DNA from: Streptomyces monashensis
Lineage (GTDB): Bacteria > Actinomycetota > Actinomycetes > Streptomycetales > Streptomycetaceae
Direction of reading: 5' to 3'
NCBI RefSeq assembly: GCF_001866665.1
Contig: NZ_MLYO01000063.1
Span: 156,478 to 220,477 of the forward strand
Length of the DNA: 64,000 nucleotides
How positions within the stretch are numbered: the first letter of the stretch is position 1; each line of letters begins with the position of its first letter. Shown here one piece after another: positions 8,590 to 16,591 of the stretch. Both the position numbers and the translations under genes were made by a program. The notes beneath the pieces are model-generated. The model was not told the DNA's origin. It saw only the letters and a list, made by a program, of their open reading frames with translations, and did not search any database.

Positions 8590-8871
8590 TCAGGCCTTGG
8601 CGTCGGCCCCGGACTTCACGGCGGCCTTGGAGGAGGGCTTGACGGTCCGGATCTTGGACTTGTCGAGCGCCATCACCAGACCGGCGATGACGGCGAACAG
8701 GGCCAGCGGGATCAGCACGTAGAGGCCCAGCGTCTGGACGACGCTCAGGCCATGGCCGGGGTCGTCACCGTCGTCGCGGGTCAGCGCGAGCGCGGGGGAC
8801 GACATGAGCAGCATCATCAGCGTCGTACCGGAGGCCAGGGCGCCGGCGCGCAGGGCGTTCTTCTTGTCCAC
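8590..8871 (-). CDS. Small conserved membrane protein
   Basis: A 93-residue protein starting with GTG (MDKKNALRAG). It has an N-terminal signal-like segment (GALASGTTLMMLLMSSPALA), a short extracytoplasmic acidic linker (LTRDDGDDPGHG), one transmembrane helix (LYVLIPLALFAVIAGLVMAL) and a basic Lys/Ala-rich cytoplasmic tail. Proteins of this layout are common in Streptomyces and have no assigned role. It lies directly downstream of malQ on the opposite side of a 58-base gap, same strand, so co-transcription is possible. Confidence 0.7.
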   Translation of the reverse strand: MDKKNALRAGALASGTTLMMLLMSSPALALTRDDGDDPGHGLSVVQTLGLYVLIPLALFAVIAGLVMALDKSKIRTVKPSSKAAVKSGADAKA

Positions 8872-8929
8872 GTTCTCAAGTTAGCGAATCACCCTCACAG
8901 GCGCGCGTCCGGGGTCCCGTACACGCTGT

Positions 8930-11029
8930 TCACTCGCCCCTGACCTGGGTGAATACATCGAGTAACGCCCGCAGTCGGGGCGCGGCCGTCAGTTCCTCCA
9001 GCGGGAGGGGGCGGCCGTCGCGGTCCGCGATCGGCAGCCGCCAGTTCGGGTACTGGTCCCAGGTGCCCGGCAGGTTCTGGGGACGGCGGTCGCCGATGCC
9101 GTCCGGGAGCCAGACGCCGATCAGCCGGGCCGGGGTGCGCAGCAGGAAGCGGTGGACGGCGCGGATCTCCTCCTCCTCGTCGGAGCCGGGCGGTCCGGCG
9201 GCCGGCCGGTCCATGAGGCCCAGGCTGCCGAGCAGGGCCAGCCACTCGGCGGTGTCGGCGTCGGCCTCGGCGCGCTCCTCGGCCGCCGGGCGGGTGAGGA
9301 GGCCGAGGCGGTCGCGCAGGCCGACGTGGTCGCCGGTGAGCCGGGCGGCGGTGGGCGGCAGGTCGTGGGTGGTGGCGGTGGCCAGGCAGTCGGCGCGCCA
9401 GCGCTCGGGCGGCAGCGGGCGGCCGTCGCCCTCCCAGTCCCGTTCGAACCACAGGACCGAGGTGCCGAGCACCCCGCGCCGCTGGAGCGCCTCGCGCACG
9501 CCCGGCTCGACGGTGCCCAGGTCCTCGCCGATGACGACCGCCCCGGCGCGGTGCGCCTCCAGGGCGAGGATCGCGAGCATGGCGTCGGCGTCGTAGCGGA
9601 CGTACGTGCCCTCGGTCGGGGCGCGTCCGCTCGGCACCCACCACAGCCGGAACAGGCCCATGACGTGGTCGATGCGCAGGGCTCCGGCGTAGCGGAAGAG
9701 GGCGCGCAGCAGCTCGCGGTACGGGGCGTGGCCGCAGGCCGCGAGCCGGTCGGGGCGCCAGGGCGGCAGGCCCCAGTCCTGGCCGCGGGCGTTGAAGGCG
9801 TCGGGCGGGGCGCCGACCGACATGCCGGCGGCGAACACGTCCTGCTGGGCCCAGGCGTCGGCGCCCTGCGGATGCACGCCGACGGCGAGGTCGTGCACGA
9901 TCCCGACGGACATCCCGGCCTGCGCCGCGACCCGCTGGGCGGCGCGCAGCTGGCCGTCGGTGAGCCAGGCGAGGCGGGTGTGGAACTCGACGCGGCCGGC
10001 GAGGTCGGCGCGGGCCCGTGCGGTGGCGGCCGAGCGGGGGTCGCGCAGTTCCTCGGGCCAGCCGTGCCAGTCGGCGCCGTGGGTCTCGGCGAGGGCGTAC
10101 CAGGTGGCGTGGTCGGTGAGGGCCCGGCCGTGGGCGGCGCGGAAGGCGTCGTACGCCGCCTGCCGCCCCGGTCCGAGCGGTACGGCGAGGACGATCTCCA
10201 GGGCCTCGCGCTTCAGCTCCCACACGGCGTCCCGGTCGATGAGCTCGCCCTTGTCGAGGACGGCGGCGCGCAGCCGGGCCGCCCGCTCCCGCAGCGCGCC
10301 GAGCCGTTCCCGCCCCTCCGCCTCCTCGACGTACGCGTACTCGGGGACGTCCTCGATCCGCAGATGGACCGGGTCCGGGAAGCGGCGGGAGGACGGGCGG
10401 TACGGCGAGGGATCGGTCGGGGCGCCGGGTACGGCCGAGTGCAACGGGTTGACCTGCACGAATCCGGCGCCGGTCGTACGCCCGGCCCAGCCGGCCAGCT
10501 CGGCGAGGTCACCGAGGTCGCCCATGCCCCAGGAGCGGCGCGAGAGCAGCGAGTACAGCTGGACGAGCAGCCCGTGGGAGCGGCCCGCCGGGGCGGGCAG
10601 CCGGTCGGGGGCGACGACGAGATGTGCGCGGCCGGTCCGCCCGTCGGGCGCGACGGCGCTCAACTGGTGGACCCCGAGCGGCAGTTCCCCGCCCCCGTCC
10701 CACTCGCGGTCCGCCGCCGCGCCCTCGGTGGTGACGGTCAGCCGGGTGCCGGAGGGCAGGGCGGCGAGGGCCGCGGGCCGCCGCGGATCACCGGCCCAGC
10801 GCACGACGGTCGGCGGCAGCAGTCGCTCGCGCAGCTCGCGTTCCCGGGCGGCGAGCGCGGTGCGGACGGCGTCGGGGCCGGCCGCGTCGACACCGAGGGC
10901 GGCCAGGGCGGCGGCCACGGCGGCGGCGGGCACGGCGACCGTACGGTCCGGGGCGGGGCGGTAGGAGGTGGCGACCCCGTGCAGCTCGGCGAGCCGGGCC
11001 AGGTCCGCGTCCGCGAGCGCCGCGGTCAC
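8930..11029 (-). CDS. malQ: 4-alpha-glucanotransferase (amylomaltase)
   Basis: A 699-residue GH77 enzyme that transfers alpha-1,4-glucan segments between maltodextrins in the cytoplasm, part of glycogen and maltose metabolism. Family landmarks are present: SWGMGDLGDLAELAGWA near residue 165, GFVQVNPLHS near 185, RIDHVMGLFRLWWVPSG (with the catalytic Asp in the LRIDH motif), VIGEDLGTVEPGV (the acid/base Glu) and TATTHDLPPTAARLTGDH. The extra N-terminal domain of about 150 residues is usual for actinobacterial MalQ. The GTG start directly abuts the stop of an upstream 50-codon reading frame, so the two are probably translationally coupled. Confidence 0.93.
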   Translation of the reverse strand: MTAALADADLARLAELHGVATSYRPAPDRTVAVPAAAVAAALAALGVDAAGPDAVRTALAARERELRERLLPPTVVRWAGDPRRPAALAALPSGTRLTVTTEGAAADREWDGGGELPLGVHQLSAVAPDGRTGRAHLVVAPDRLPAPAGRSHGLLVQLYSLLSRRSWGMGDLGDLAELAGWAGRTTGAGFVQVNPLHSAVPGAPTDPSPYRPSSRRFPDPVHLRIEDVPEYAYVEEAEGRERLGALRERAARLRAAVLDKGELIDRDAVWELKREALEIVLAVPLGPGRQAAYDAFRAAHGRALTDHATWYALAETHGADWHGWPEELRDPRSAATARARADLAGRVEFHTRLAWLTDGQLRAAQRVAAQAGMSVGIVHDLAVGVHPQGADAWAQQDVFAAGMSVGAPPDAFNARGQDWGLPPWRPDRLAACGHAPYRELLRALFRYAGALRIDHVMGLFRLWWVPSGRAPTEGTYVRYDADAMLAILALEAHRAGAVVIGEDLGTVEPGVREALQRRGVLGTSVLWFERDWEGDGRPLPPERWRADCLATATTHDLPPTAARLTGDHVGLRDRLGLLTRPAAEERAEADADTAEWLALLGSLGLMDRPAAGPPGSDEEEEIRAVHRFLLRTPARLIGVWLPDGIGDRRPQNLPGTWDQYPNWRLPIADRDGRPLPLEELTAAPRLRALLDVFTQVRGE

Positions 11030-11182
11030 CTACACCCCCGCGGCGAAGGCGTCGGACTCACTGGTCAGCGGGGCGGTCTCGGCGAGCGGCGGCTCACTGG
11101 TCAGGGGTTCGGCGTCGGGCAGGGGCGGCTCGCTGGTCAGCGGGGCCTGGGTACAGGCGCTCTCCGCGCAGAAGACGGACAC
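11030..11182 (-). CDS. Small repeat-containing peptide upstream of malQ
   Basis: A 50-residue reading frame from the GTG at 11182, which has a strong AAAGGAGG six bases upstream, to a TAG at 11032-11030 that directly touches the malQ start codon. The peptide begins SVFCAESACTQAP and then repeats a unit APLTSEPPL / EPLTSEPPL / APLTSESDA three times at 11-12-residue spacing. The matching DNA repeats (CTSACTGGTCAG-type on the plus strand) are visible. I do not recognise a family. It could be a translated leader that couples translation to malQ, or a true small protein or peptide precursor; the strong ribosome site argues it is translated. Confidence 0.55.
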   Translation of the reverse strand: MSVFCAESACTQAPLTSEPPLPDAEPLTSEPPLAETAPLTSESDAFAAGV

Positions 11183-11291
11183 GGGGGCCTCCTTTCGGGT
11201 ACGGCGACCTTGTGGGTTACCGCAGCCCCTACCCCGTGAGCGCGACGGCAGACGTACGGCATGGAACAACATGCCATTCGTCACATTCGAC

Positions 11292-11465
11292 TCAGCGCAA
11301 CGACGCGGTGAACTCCGTCCAGGTCTGCGGCGCGAGGCGGAGTACGGGGCCGTCGGGGGTCTTGGAGTCGCGGACGGCGACGGTCGCGGGGACGTTGCGG
11401 GCGACTTCGACGCAGTTCCCTCCGGTGTTGCTGTAGCTGGACTTCACGAAGTGGAATTCGGGCAC
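11292..11465 (-). CDS. DUF397 domain-containing small protein
   Basis: A 57-residue protein starting at the GTG at 11465 (VPEFHFVKSSYSNTGGNCVE), four bases after the stop of the HTH regulator. The W/F-x-KSSYS...G.NCVEVA...VAVRDSK...L...P..W..F pattern is the complete DUF397 domain. In Streptomyces such proteins are encoded next to HTH-DUF5753 regulators, as in whiJ-like and abaA-like clusters, and appear to act as small partners or antagonists of that regulator. The gene is too short and oddly started to stand out in gene calling, but motif and context agree. Confidence 0.85.
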   Translation of the reverse strand: MPEFHFVKSSYSNTGGNCVEVARNVPATVAVRDSKTPDGPVLRLAPQTWTEFTASLR

Positions 11466-11468
11466 GGC

Positions 11469-12353
11469 TCAGGTCTCCTGGCAGATGCTGTTGATCAGTT
11501 GGGCGGAGTCGTGCTGGGCGAGGCTGAGCCGGGCCGTACGGTCGAAGAAGGCGCCGTGTTCCGCGCTCTCGCCCTCGTTCTCCACCCACACAGTAGACAT
11601 GACGGTGTCTGCGTGAACCACGTCCAGAGCCTCGCTCTCGGCAAACGAGATGATGGTGAACGGCCCTGTGATGCAAGGGTGTCCACCCGCACGGAACGGC
11701 AGCACCTGAAGTCGGACGTTCGGAAGCTTGGCCACCTTCAGCAGATGCTCCAGCTGCGCGCGCATGATGTCGGGGCCACCGATCAACTGCCGGAGTGCCG
11801 CTTCCCAGACAACCGCGTACACCTCAAGCGGATGCTCTCCGTGCAGTCGCTCCTGGCGGCGCATGCGGATCTCGACCAGGCGCTCGATCTCGTCGGGGTC
11901 CTCCCACACCCCTGCGCCTTCACTCACCGCAAGCGCACGCGCGTACTCGGCGGTCTGGAACAGGCCGGGAATCAGCGAGAGTTCCCAGGCCCGCACCCGG
12001 CTGGCGACGTCCTCAAGCGCGATGTACTCGGAGAAGGTGCCCGGGTGGGGCGAGTCCTGCCACCAACCCTTCGCCTTACGGCGTTCACGGTCCAGGCGGG
12101 CCAGGTTCAGCAGTCGCGTGTGGGCCTTGGGGTCGTCCAAGCCGTAGAACTCGCACAGAGCGCGGATGTCGACGTCACGCATGGGCACCAGCCCCCGCTC
12201 CATCTTCACGATCTTCGAGTTGGTGGCGTCGAGGACATCGGCGGCTTGTTGCTGGGTCCTTCCCGCGGCGTCGCGCAGGCGCAACAGCTCTCCACCAAGC
12301 CTGCGGCCCAGGACAGTTGACGCTCGGCTACCCATTGGTGCGGATCGGTTCAC
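11469..12353 (-). CDS. HTH (XRE) regulator with DUF5753 domain (WhiJ-like/Scr1 family)
   Basis: A 294-residue protein. Residues 14-70 are an XRE helix-turn-helix (LGGELLRLRDAAGRTQQQAA, DVLDATNSKIVKMERG). Residues 105-285 are the DUF5753 domain (VRAWELSLIPGLFQTAEYAR, FRAGGHPCITGPFTIISF). It lies four bases upstream of the DUF397 gene and is divergent from an anti-sigma-type ATPase gene. In S. coelicolor similar trios influence development and antibiotic production, and the family is also annotated as antitoxin-like. The precise target is unknown. Confidence 0.9.
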   Translation of the reverse strand: MNRSAPMGSRASTVLGRRLGGELLRLRDAAGRTQQQAADVLDATNSKIVKMERGLVPMRDVDIRALCEFYGLDDPKAHTRLLNLARLDRERRKAKGWWQDSPHPGTFSEYIALEDVASRVRAWELSLIPGLFQTAEYARALAVSEGAGVWEDPDEIERLVEIRMRRQERLHGEHPLEVYAVVWEAALRQLIGGPDIMRAQLEHLLKVAKLPNVRLQVLPFRAGGHPCITGPFTIISFAESEALDVVHADTVMSTVWVENEGESAEHGAFFDRTARLSLAQHDSAQLINSICQET

Positions 12354-12493
12354 GGGATCAGTCTCGCGCCTTCACGGCTTCCACGTCACACGTCTGAGCC
12401 AATTGTCTTCAAGCCGCTTGCACTCAAGAAAACATCCCCAATACGTTCGGCACTCAACCGCTCACACATCGGAGTCGCTCGGAGGCACGCCCC

Positions 12494-12949
12494 ATGCCCG
12501 ACCCCAGCCCCGCCCCCACCCCCCTCCCCCACGAAGACCAGCTCGACTACACCCCCGTCCCCCGCAGCGTCGCCCTCGCCCGCCACCGCGCGGCGCGCCT
12601 CGTCACCGAGTGGGGATACGAACACCTCGCCGGAGACGTCGCCCTCGTCGTCAGCGAGCTGATGACCAACGCCCTGCTGCACGGCAGCCTGCGCGACCGG
12701 CTCGTCCGGCTGCGGCTCCTCACCACACCCGCCGCACTCCGCGTCGAGATCAGCGACCCGCGCGGCGAACGGCTCCCGTGCCCGCGCGACGTGACCGCCG
12801 AGGATCAGTTCGGGCGCGGGCTGACGCTCGTCGAGGCGCTGGCCGACGACTGGGGTGTGGGGCCACGGGCCGGGGTGGGGAAGACGGTGTGGGCGGAGTG
12901 GAGCCTCGGACTCGCCCTCTGCACGCGGGAGGGACGGAAATGGCGCTAG
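12494..12949 (+). CDS. ATP-binding protein, anti-sigma regulatory (RsbW-like) family
   Basis: A 151-residue protein with a GHKL ATPase fold: SVALARHRAARLVTEWGYEH helix, N box LVVSELMTNALLHG near residue 55, G1 box VEISDPRGERLP near 85, and G2-like FGRGLTLVEALADDWGV near 105. Streptomyces encodes many such small kinases/anti-sigma proteins near HTH-DUF5753 and DUF397 genes, as here. The likely activity is serine phosphorylation of, or binding to, a partner regulator. The stop codon lies close to an alternative start of the next gene. Confidence 0.88.
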   Translation: MPDPSPAPTPLPHEDQLDYTPVPRSVALARHRAARLVTEWGYEHLAGDVALVVSELMTNALLHGSLRDRLVRLRLLTTPAALRVEISDPRGERLPCPRDVTAEDQFGRGLTLVEALADDWGVGPRAGVGKTVWAEWSLGLALCTREGRKWR

Positions 12950-12996
12950 CGTGGGCCCGTGCCGGAAGGACGCTGGACGAGCGGAAGGGGCAGCCG

Positions 12997-13350
12997 ATGA
13001 CCATGCCGTACGTGGACGGGAACGGCCCGCTGATCCCCAAGCCCGAGCTGACACTGCCGGCGCTTCGGCAGGCCGTGGCGACCGTCGTTCCCTCGCGCCT
13101 GCCCGAGTTCTTCGAAGACCTGCAGAAGGCGTTCATCCGGGCCGGGGACGAGGACAGCGTCGTACCGATCCGGATGTTCTACCGCCAGTGGGGCGTCGTG
13201 GTCGAGATCGAGCGGCACCCCGAGACCGCCCGTCGGCTGCACGCCGCCGAGCAGGCCATCAGCAGCCCTGACCCGGACGTGCGCGAGCGCGCCGTCCGCG
13301 AGGCCGGGGAGATCGTGCGCGCCGCCCACCGCGAGGTCGCGGGTGGCTGA
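12997..13350 (+). CDS. DUF6247 family protein, probable antitoxin of a RelE-type pair
   Basis: A 117-residue protein. The ATG at 12997 has AAGGGG seven bases upstream; an alternative ATG at 12940 would overlap the ATPase gene by ten bases. The core (LTLPALRQAVATVVPSRLPE, FFEDLQKAFIRAGDEDSVVP, FYRQWGVVVEIERHPETARR) matches DUF6247, a family found in Streptomyces immediately upstream of RelE-like toxin genes. Its stop overlaps the start of the toxin-like frame by eight bases, the usual arrangement of a toxin-antitoxin operon. An antitoxin role is inferred from context. Confidence 0.7.
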   Translation: MTMPYVDGNGPLIPKPELTLPALRQAVATVVPSRLPEFFEDLQKAFIRAGDEDSVVPIRMFYRQWGVVVEIERHPETARRLHAAEQAISSPDPDVRERAVREAGEIVRAAHREVAGG

Positions 13351-13593
13351 CTGGCACTGGGAGCCGTTCCAGGTCGATCTCCTCGACGGGCTCCCGGACG
13401 CGGCGCGCGCCGAGACCGAGCGACTGGCCGACGAGATCGCCGTACGCGAATCCATGGTCTTCCTGGAGGGAGCGCCTACACCGGACCGGGTCCCGGAGTG
13501 CGCACAGAATCCCGGGGGCTGCTGATGCTGACGTATCTGACGGACGTGCGCGGCGAGCGGATCGTGATCGTGCAGGTCAGCTGGTTCGGCTGA
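13343..13593 (+). pseudogene. RelE/ParE-like toxin gene broken by a frameshift
   Basis: The first frame gives 60 residues (MADWHWEPFQVDLLDGLPDA ... ESMVFLEG) and then runs off family into a premature stop at 13523-13525. The expected C-terminal half is in another frame: GPGVRTESRGLLMLTYLTDV then RGERIVIVQVSWFG and a TGA at 13591-13593. The net shift equals the loss of one base (or gain of two) near 13470-13490. The joined product would be about 83 residues and ends in the beta-strand core typical of RelE-like toxins. It is paired with the intact DUF6247 gene. Confidence 0.65.
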
Positions 13594-13610
13594 GCGGGAC
13601 CGGCCTCCCC

Positions 13611-13639
13611 CGGGCCGCATGCCGACGGCATGCGGCCCG
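13611..13639. terminator. Bidirectional terminator hairpin
   Basis: A perfect 13-bp stem (CGGGCCGCATGCC pairing with GGCATGCGGCCCG) closes a three-base loop. It stands between the toxin-like frame and the convergent HNH gene. Confidence 0.75.
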
Positions 13640-13663
13640 CAACGTACGCAGAAGCCCGGATCG

Positions 13664-14200
13664 TCAGGCTGAGATGCCGTCGATCCGGGCCAGGGCGTCG
13701 TCCGCGCCGTACGGCTGCAAATAGGGCAACCAGCGCGGGTCCCTATGGCCCGTGCCGATGATGCGCCAGGCCAGGCCCGTCGGCGGGGCCGGCTTGTGGC
13801 GCAGGCGCCAGCCCAGTTCGACGAGGTGGCGGTCGGCCTTGACGTGGTTGCAGCGGCGACAGGACGCCACCACGTTGTCCCAGACGTGCTTGCCCCCGCG
13901 GCTGCGCGGGATGACGTGGTCGACGCTGGTTGCGACGCCACCGCAGTACATGCACCGGCCGCCGTCGCGGGCGAAGAGCGCGCGGCGGGTGAGAGGAACG
14001 GGCCCCCGGTAGGGAACCCGGACGAATCGCTTGAGCCGGACCACGCTGGGTGCGGGGACTGTGACGGTCGCGCTGTGCATATAGGCGCCGGATTCCTCGA
14101 GGGAGACGGCCTTGTTCTCCAGGACGAGGATGAGCGCGCGGCGGAGCGGTACGACGCCGAGCGGCTCGTACGACGCGTTGAGGACCAGGACATGCGGCAC
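13664..14200 (-). CDS. HNH endonuclease domain protein
   Basis: A 178-residue protein starting at the GTG at 14200, which has AAGGAGG upstream. The opening PHVLVLNASYEPLGVVPLRR is the standard start of the widespread actinobacterial HNH family. The beta-beta-alpha metal finger is complete: CMYCGG, SVDHVIPRSRGGKHVWDNVV and CRRCNHVKADR give the two CxxC pairs and the D-H catalytic pair. Members are conserved and probably have a housekeeping nucleic-acid role rather than restriction. It is convergent with the toxin-antitoxin remnant. Confidence 0.9.
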   Translation of the reverse strand: MPHVLVLNASYEPLGVVPLRRALILVLENKAVSLEESGAYMHSATVTVPAPSVVRLKRFVRVPYRGPVPLTRRALFARDGGRCMYCGGVATSVDHVIPRSRGGKHVWDNVVASCRRCNHVKADRHLVELGWRLRHKPAPPTGLAWRIIGTGHRDPRWLPYLQPYGADDALARIDGISA

Positions 14201-14534
14201 GGGTGCCTCCTTGGGCGTCGGCGGCGCGTGGCTCGCGCCGGGACGATCTGAGGTCAGTCTCCCCTCATGCCTGGTGAACGCGCCACCATGTCCCGGTAAC
14301 GGGCTGGGAGTGTTTTCGACCACACCGAATACATCCCCCGGATCATGGCCTGTTCAAGCCAGGGTGAGCCCCGTCTCTCCTGCGGCCCTCCTTGGCGTAT
14401 TCGCGCGGCGCACACACAATGCCCCGTTAGTGTGGTGGTCAGTCCGTCCGGTGACCTTTTCGTGACCTTGAAAGTCCCTGGAACCCCTGACCGCCCCACC
14501 GGTACGGAACCCGCAGCACCTGGAGGTACCTGCC
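14201..14534. other. Intergenic region between divergent HNH and MscS genes
   Basis: 334 bases without a gene. It must hold both divergent promoters. I see no long repeat or clear operator. A possible minus-10 for the channel gene is TAGTGT at 14428-14433, but no convincing minus-35 precedes it. Confidence 0.5.
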
Positions 14535-15641
14535 GTGTCGTCCTTGCCCGTCGTCCTCCTGGCCGCCGGTGCGTCGCCGTCCCCCTCCCCTTCCGGGTCG
14601 ACGGCACCGGCCGTCCCCTCTCTCCAGGACGCCCAGGAGAGCGCGACGAACGCGGCGAGCTGGGTCGAGCAGAACTGGTCGACGTGGCTCGCGATGGGGC
14701 TGCAGATCCTGCTGATCGTCGTGATCGCGGTCGCGCTCAGAGCCGTGGTGCGGCGGGCGATCACCAAGCTGATCGAGCGGATGGCCCGGACCGCGCAGGC
14801 CGTGGACGGCACCGCGCTGGGCGGGCTGCTGGTGAACACCGAGCGGCGCCGGCAGCGGTCGGCGGCGATCGGTTCCGTGCTCCGCTCGGTGGCGAGCTTC
14901 CTGATCATGGGTACGGCGGCGCTGATGGTGCTGTCGACCTTCAAGATCAACCTGGCGCCGCTGCTGGCGTCGGCCGGTGTCGCCGGCGTGGCGATCGGTT
15001 TCGGCGCGCGCAACCTGGTCACGGACTTCCTGTCCGGCGTGTTCATGATCCTTGAGGACCAGTACGGCGTCGGTGACGTGATCGACGCGGGTGTGGCCAC
15101 CGGCGAGGTGATCGAGGTCGGGCTGCGCGTGACCAAGCTGCGCGGCTCGGACGGCGAGATCTGGTACGTCCGCAACGGCGAGGTCAAGCGGATCGGCAAC
15201 CTCTCGCAGGGCTGGGCGACGGCCGGGGTCGACGTGACGGTGCGATCGAGCGAGGACCTGGACAAGGTCAAGGACACGCTGGACGCGGTCGCCGAGCAGA
15301 CGAGCAAGGAAGAGCCCTGGAACGAGCTGCTGTGGGGCCCGGTCGAGGTCCTGGGCCTGGACTCGGTCCTGATCGACTCCATGGTCGTCCGGGTCTCGGC
15401 GAAGACGATGCCGGGCAAGGCACTGTCGGTAGAGCGCGAGCTGCGCTGGCGGATCAAGCGGGCGTTCGACGCGGCGGACATACGCATCGTGGGCGGCGCG
15501 ACGGCCGTGGAGGACGCTGGGGACACCCCCGACCCGGCGGCCATGATGGCGGCCCCCTCGGCCTTCTCCAACGCGGACTCCGCGCAGGCGAAGGCGACGA
15601 CTCCGATAACGCCGGAGCAGCCGACGCCGCCCGGGAAGTAG
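14535..15641 (+). CDS. Small-conductance mechanosensitive ion channel (MscS family)
   Basis: A 368-residue membrane protein starting at a GTG (GGAGGTACCTGCC upstream). It has an N-terminal Ser/Pro-rich leader, a first helix (LAMGLQILLIVVIAVALRAV), a second (VASFLIMGTAALMVLSTF) and the pore helix with the MscS signature (LLASAGVAGVAIGFGARNLV, TDFLSGVFMILEDQYGVGDV). The cytoplasmic beta domain follows (VTKLRGSDGEIWYVRNGEVK). The C-terminal 50 residues are Ala/Pro/Thr-rich and disordered. The protein releases solutes under hypo-osmotic stress. It stands alone. Confidence 0.92.
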   Translation: MSSLPVVLLAAGASPSPSPSGSTAPAVPSLQDAQESATNAASWVEQNWSTWLAMGLQILLIVVIAVALRAVVRRAITKLIERMARTAQAVDGTALGGLLVNTERRRQRSAAIGSVLRSVASFLIMGTAALMVLSTFKINLAPLLASAGVAGVAIGFGARNLVTDFLSGVFMILEDQYGVGDVIDAGVATGEVIEVGLRVTKLRGSDGEIWYVRNGEVKRIGNLSQGWATAGVDVTVRSSEDLDKVKDTLDAVAEQTSKEEPWNELLWGPVEVLGLDSVLIDSMVVRVSAKTMPGKALSVERELRWRIKRAFDAADIRIVGGATAVEDAGDTPDPAAMMAAPSAFSNADSAQAKATTPITPEQPTPPGK

Positions 15642-15779
15642 GGGAACGGCTTCAGCACACTCGTTCGAGTGAACGGATGGGGCATTCCGGCGCCCAAGGG
15701 CGTGCGGGGTGCCCCATCGTTCTGCCGGGGCGCCCGAAGCGGGCTTAGCCTGGCATCAGCGCGACAAGGAGAACCAGCG

Positions 15780-16400
15780 ATGAGCGCCGAACCGATCATG
15801 GAGCCGGTCATGACGCAGGTGGACCCCGTCGATTTGTTGATCACGTTCGAAGAGGCGTCGCCGATGCCGATTCGGCCGGAATTCGTCGAGGGGTCGGTCA
15901 TCATGCCGCCGCAGCCGGACTTCAAGCACAGCAATGGCGCTGTCAGGCTCGCTGTCCACTTCCACACCGCCGGAATCGACCTGGCGGGCATGGGCATGGG
16001 CTTCCGTGCCGCCCACAAAGACGGCAGCACGATGGCCCTTGTCATCCCCGACTTCTACATCCTCCGCCGCGAGCCGACGGAACTCGACGAGTCGTACCGC
16101 AAAGCCAACAAGGGCTGGTACCCCATCGACATGCTCGCCCTCGCCGGCGAAGTCACCTCCACCAACCACGAGACCGACACCGGCCCCAAGCTCCGCACCT
16201 ACGCCGCCGCCGGCGTCCCCGTCTACGTCCTGATCAACCGCCACTCCCAAACGGCCCACTGCTGCACCGACCCCATCCTCCCCGGCGACGACCCCACCGA
16301 GGCGTACTACGACACCGACACCAAGGTGAGCCTCGGCAAACCGCTCCCCCTCCCTGCCCCTTACCCCACCCTCGACACCACCCCCTTCCTCGACAACTGA
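15780..16400 (+). CDS. Uma2 family (DUF820) endonuclease-like protein
   Basis: A 206-residue protein; the ATG at 15780 has AAGGAG eight bases upstream. The PD-(D/E)XK fold of the Uma2 family is visible: FEEASPMPIRPEFVEGSVIM at the start, the metal-binding MALVIPDFYIL and DMLALAGEVTSTNHETDTGPK with catalytic D, E and K, then YAAAGVPVYVLINRH. Streptomyces carry many paralogues and their biological role is unknown. A nuclease activity is inferred from the fold only. Confidence 0.85.
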   Translation: MSAEPIMEPVMTQVDPVDLLITFEEASPMPIRPEFVEGSVIMPPQPDFKHSNGAVRLAVHFHTAGIDLAGMGMGFRAAHKDGSTMALVIPDFYILRREPTELDESYRKANKGWYPIDMLALAGEVTSTNHETDTGPKLRTYAAAGVPVYVLINRHSQTAHCCTDPILPGDDPTEAYYDTDTKVSLGKPLPLPAPYPTLDTTPFLDN

Positions 16401-16455
16401 GCCCCCGGTCCCCACCCCCGAGGTAACGACTCCGTCTCCTCGGGCTCGTTGTCTA

Positions 16456-16485
16456 TTGACGCCCCCTTCATCCCGGGCTTACGTT
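16456..16485 (+). promoter_or_regulatory. Promoter of the csnR operon
   Basis: TTGACG (16456-16461) and TACGTT (16480-16485) are 18 bp apart. The expected start near 16492 lies just upstream of the palindromic operator, about 100 bases before the csnR start codon. Confidence 0.6.
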
Positions 16486-16498
16486 CCTCCCACCCGAA

Positions 16499-16513
16499 TA
16501 GGAAAGTTTCCTA
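16499..16513. promoter_or_regulatory. CsnR operator (ROK box)
   Basis: A perfect inverted repeat TAGGAAA-G-TTTCCTA with 7-bp arms around one base. It lies seven bases downstream of the predicted transcription start of the operon, where a bound repressor would block initiation or elongation. It resembles the AGGAAA/TTTCCT-type box that I recall for CsnR in chitosanase promoters. Confidence 0.75.
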
Positions 16514-16591
16514 ACAGTGATCTTCGGTGGCCGGTGATCGGGACTGGACGTCCGGCCAGGTCACTGAAAAGCTGGGCGGCTGGAGAGGCAG

